In this document: one piece after another, positions 9,720 through 12,663 of the stretch
Layout: each line of letters begins with the position of its first letter
How positions within the stretch are numbered: position 1 is the first letter of the stretch
Assembly: GCA_010093485.1 (NCBI GenBank)
Contig: MU001498.1
Location: 1,884,490 to 1,897,152 of the forward strand
Origin: Karstenula rhodostoma CBS 690.94
Taxonomy: Eukaryota > Ascomycota > Dothideomycetes > Pleosporales > Didymosphaeriaceae
Length of the DNA stretch: 12,663 bases
Direction of reading: 5' to 3'
The notes under the pieces: model-generated
What the model was told of the DNA's origin: nothing
What the model saw: only the letters and a program-made list of their open reading frames with translations
Database searches by the model: none
Program-made: the position numbers and the translations under genes

Positions 9720-10980
9720 ATATTATATTCTCTAGTTAATAGTTACCCTCCTTATAAGTAAAAACCTATAAGAGAGATAACCTAGACTAATAAGTAACTA
9801 GAAAACTATCTAGTATATTCTATTTTATAATCTATTATTATTAAATCTTTTTATTTTACTTATAGGTACTAGTATTATATAGATTAATGCCTCTATTTAT
9901 AATATTTTTAAATACCTTTATTAATTCTATCTAGTAGTCTAATTATACCTTTAAGGATAATATATTATTAATAAATATATATATATAGTATTCCTCTTCT
10001 ATTTAACCTTAATAATAGACTCTAGTAAAGAATTACTTAAGCTTTTAAATACTATAATTTAGCTCCTAGAGAATAATATAATTAGTAGACTATAGATTTA
10101 ATCCTATATTACCTATTTTTAATATTAATATTATAATCTAAGAACTATTAGATTTATCTTTTTAAAAAAAATCTAGGGTAAGGCTATACTTCTTCTCTAT
10201 TATTATAGAGGTATAGATATAAATATTATTTCTTCTAAACTTTTTAGATATAAGGGTATTAATTACTTTAGTAATATTTAGCTATAAAGTTTCTATAATA
10301 ATTTTACTAAATTTTCTATTCTAGCGCTTTATCTTTATAATCTTATATAGGAGTTTTTTTCCTATTAATTACTTTATATTATTCTTTATATTATATATCT
10401 CTAATAGTTTTCTCTATATATTAGGATTATATAGAAAAGTTAGAAATTTAAGTAAATTATAGCTTTTAATAAACTTACTAGATTTTCCTTATTTATTCTT
10501 TTTACCCTACTATTAATATACTAACTATACTATACTTATTATATTTATAATAATAATATAGTTATATATACTAGTCTACTTACCTTTTATAAATTTAATT
10601 TTAAGCTTATTTTTATTATACTTTATATAATCCTCCTTATACTTATATTTAATCTTAGTATTTAGTATATTTTCCCCCTCTATAATCTAGTACCTTTTAT
10701 TTTAATTTAGCCTTATAATAATTTTTTTATAGACTAATTTTATCTTTATATTAATAATAGGCTTACTATTATACTAAAGAGTATTAAAAGGTTATATAGT
10801 TATAAAAAGTAGTATAGTAAATACTATTATCTCTATAATTACTTTATAATAATTTAATTATTATAATTTATTACGTTTTATACTTATATTACTAACTATC
10901 TTTATAATTAATTTCTCTAATATATTAAATATTTTTATTCTAGATATAGAATCTAGCTACTAGAAAACTTAATATATATT
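9720..10980 (-). pseudogene. Unrecognised minus-strand coding relic, one frame for about 420 codons
   Basis: On the minus strand, codons whose lowest coordinate is 1 modulo 3 stay coding-like from about 10980 down to 9720 with no frameshift. Examples, in protein order, are KIFNILEKLIIKIVSNISIK (10880-10940) and IEGENILNTKIKYKYKEDYI (10625-10686). FRRNNIYIYTSIIIEKKYSL follows at 10180-10240. The last one lies in an open stretch of 33 codons ending at DFF-stop near 10160, after which a region like EEEYY..FI...LSLK is still visible near 9970-10010. Stops are mostly TAG/TAA in Trp/Gln-like positions. Surviving CpG sites at 10325 and 10874 fall in Arg codons (CGC and CGT) of this frame, which supports it. 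The window's only ATG (plus strand, 9887) and the CAT it makes are not in frame use here. I do not recognise the protein; a transposon or multicopy accessory protein is likely from the RIP damage. Confidence 0.58.
9887..9889 (+). other. Only ATG triplet on either strand
   Basis: ATG needs TpG on the plus strand or CpA (as CAT) on the other. Of the six surviving sites only 9888-9889 is part of an ATG, and none of the three CpA sites is followed by T. The window therefore has no usable start codon for any gene described here. Confidence 0.85.
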
Positions 10981-11520
10981 TTTTATATTTATCTACTTAA
11001 ATTAATAGAGCCCTAAAGTATAAAAGATATAATATTTAATCTAGTTAAAATAAGTTAGTATACTAGATATATCCTATATAATTAGGTAGGTACTATATAT
11101 AATATAAAAGAAATTATAAGTAAAATTAAAAATTATTTATTATTAAATACTATTTATATCCTTATAGAACTTATTTTATATTAAAGACTTAATTATAAGA
11201 AGTTATATATTATATAGATAGGTTTTTAAGTAATTAGTATTTAGGGCTAGAGTTCTATTATTAGATTTTATCTTAACCCTCTTAACCTAGATTAATAAGC
11301 TAAATTTAATCTAGATATTTATAAAGTAGTCTAGTATAATTAAAATAATAAAATTAGAAACTATAGCTAGTATATAACTATTAGTAGACCTAACTTTTAT
11401 AATTTTAGTTTTTATAAATCTCGAAATAATATTTAACTATATTACTCTATATTAAATTTTAAATATATTTATTTATATATAATTTTTCTTTAGAATAGTC
11501 CTATATAGGTAAAATTATTT
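10981..11520. other. Stretch with no supported gene
   Basis: No frame on either strand is convincing. The minus strand above 10980 may hold the start of the relic at 9720-10980, but stops become dense. The only surviving CpG is at 11422 (TCTCGAAAT). Confidence 0.5.
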
Positions 11521-11716
11521 TTAAGTATAATACTAAGTATATATACTAACCTCTTTAGTACTAAAAAAACTATACTAATTTTATTTATTAAATACTTATA
11601 TACCCTTTATACCTAACTTAAAAGTAAATCTAAGCCTAGAATAGCTTTTAAAAAACTAACTACTCTTAAGAAGTATTTAAATATTATACTTAAAGCTATT
11701 AAAAGTATTATATAGA
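11521..11716 (+). pseudogene. Short stop-poor coding-like stretch, unknown
   Basis: Plus-strand frame 1 has only one stop (TAA near 11614) in about 65 codons, against the usual density here of several per 20 codons. It reads STKKTILILFIKYLYTLYT, then stop, then LKSKSKPRIAFKKLTTLKKY. The Lys/Ser/Pro composition of the second part is not diagnostic. No motif identifies a family, and it may be a fragment of whatever lies further right. Confidence 0.35.
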
Positions 11717-12402
11717 GTAATAATTAGTATACTATTAATTTTAGAAATTTTATTTAAGTATATAGTTTTATAGTTATATAGTTATTAGATTATATATATA
11801 TATTATTACCTATAGTATAGTATACTTACTATTATAGTAAATTATAGTAACTACTAGTAGTAATAGGTAGTAAATATAAAAGGAGAGGCTAGAATATTTT
11901 ATATTATTAGAACTAGTATAGAATACTAAGATACTATTTAAGAGTATATCTTAACTAGACTTAGAATAATAATAAATTATAATAATTTATATAATTATAT
12001 AATATATAACTAATCTATTTATATTTATAGTTTATAGTAATCTATTATTATTTATAGTAAATCTAATAATTAAGAGTCTTACTACCTTATTACTAATTAT
12101 ATATACTAAATAATATAATACTACCTATTAGACCTATAAAGATTTTCCTTACTACCTCTATATAGTATATAGAATAGCTAATAATATTAGAAATATAAGT
12201 AAAAGCTAACTAAATATAGTATAAATTTAATCTAACTAATAATAAAATACTAAAGCTATAACTATAAGTATTATAGTTACTAGACCTATATTAATTTATA
12301 TATAATAATAATCTAATACTAAGTAGCCTATATATTTTTATAAATATATAAAAGTTATAATAGAATTTATAAATTAAATACTATAAACTATAATCTAATT
12401 AG

Positions 12403-12663
12403 TATAAAATAAAACTAGTAGAATATTATATAGAAATATAAAGAGTAGAAAAGTTTATATTATACTTATAAGGTTCTATTATAGCTAACCTATTTAGTAT
12501 CTACTATCTCTCTAAGAAACTATATAAAAAATAAATCCTCCTTATTATAAAAAAGGTAGAAATTAATAATAAAAAAGTAAAGCTATAAGTATAATATAAA
12601 TACCTATATATTATCTAAAGTATTAAGAGGTTAACTAAATAAAACCTCTAGCTAGCTAAATAT
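12403..12663 (+). pseudogene. Coding-like relic running off the right edge, unknown
   Basis: Plus-strand frame 1 from about 12403 reads KIKLVEYYIEI, then RVEKFILYL, then GSIIANLFSIYYLSKKLYKK, ILLIIKKVEINNKKVKL and, near the edge, SIKRLTK-stop-NL-stop-LAKY. Stops are few and isolated. The order vaguely recalls the region after the integrase core in Ty3/gypsy polyproteins, where a VFxVxxLxK element precedes a Pro-rich stretch and then a chromodomain ending in TWEPA. The Trp and Gly positions of a chromodomain do not line up, so I do not assign it. The stretch from 11717 to 12402 shows only short open pieces in changing frames. Confidence 0.3.

Larger units (their letters stand above)
1..12663. 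other. AT-rich block saturated by repeat-induced point mutation (RIP)
   Basis: The whole window has lost nearly all CpA and TpG. By hand scan, CpA occurs at 1445, 2305 and 6418, and TpG at 73, 879 and 9888. CpG occurs at 20 places. CpC and CpT are frequent, so C is removed only where a purine follows. This both-strand pattern is the known outcome of RIP in filamentous ascomycetes, where duplicated DNA is mutated from C to T, preferentially at CpA, during the sexual cycle. Low GC alone would not give it, because CpA and TpG would then fall only in proportion to base content. No promoter, RNA gene or intact ORF is recognisable in any part. The counts are mine and may be off by a few sites. The class of organism (Pezizomycotina) is inferred from the process, and no species can be named. 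Confidence 0.96.

Noticed and set aside
1..12663. Mitochondrial or apicomplexan AT-rich genome
   Set aside because: Low GC alone does not remove CpA and TpG while leaving CpT and CpC. The helicase relic with RIP-type stops also points to fungal nuclear DNA.

Overview
This window is an extremely AT-rich block (about one fifth G+C by eye) carrying the signature of repeat-induced point mutation (RIP), the premeiotic C-to-T process of filamentous ascomycetes (Pezizomycotina). A hand scan finds 3 CpA, 3 TpG and 20 CpG in 12,663 bases. Unconstrained sequence of this composition should hold roughly 500 each of CpA and TpG and about 150 CpG. CpT and CpC remain common, and TpA is everywhere. There is one ATG on either strand (9887-9889) and no intact coding sequence, so everything gene-like is a relic. 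A mitochondrial or merely AT-rich genome would not lose CpA and TpG so selectively.

Layout. About 1-1250 holds an unrecognised coding relic on the minus strand. About 1250-2070 shows nothing beyond simple repeats. About 2070-6760 is the best identified object: a plus-strand relic of a large fungal protein with a RecQ-like helicase domain, with motifs 0, I, Ia, II, III, IV, V and VI readable in order in one frame (4861-5850). It is preceded by an N-terminal region that looks like the OrsD-like/telomere-linked-helicase type and followed by a former Cys-rich tail. In several fungi such genes sit next to telomeres, so a subtelomeric origin is possible but unproved. About 7180-9500 has no clear coding relic but holds two inverted arrays of an imperfect repeat of about 50 bp (8200-8400 and 9204-9470) that share a surviving CpG. 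About 9720-10980 is a second unrecognised minus-strand relic, readable in one frame for about 420 codons. The last 1.1 kb has two short stop-poor plus-strand stretches of unknown identity.

In the relic frames the stops are TAA and TAG where Gln, Trp or Arg codons are expected, Met codons read ATA, and His/Cys/Arg codons read TAT or TAC. These are the changes RIP makes. The genes were therefore repeated sequences (transposons or multicopy subtelomeric genes) that were silenced by mutation. Identifications rest on recognising family motifs by eye through this damage; no search was run.
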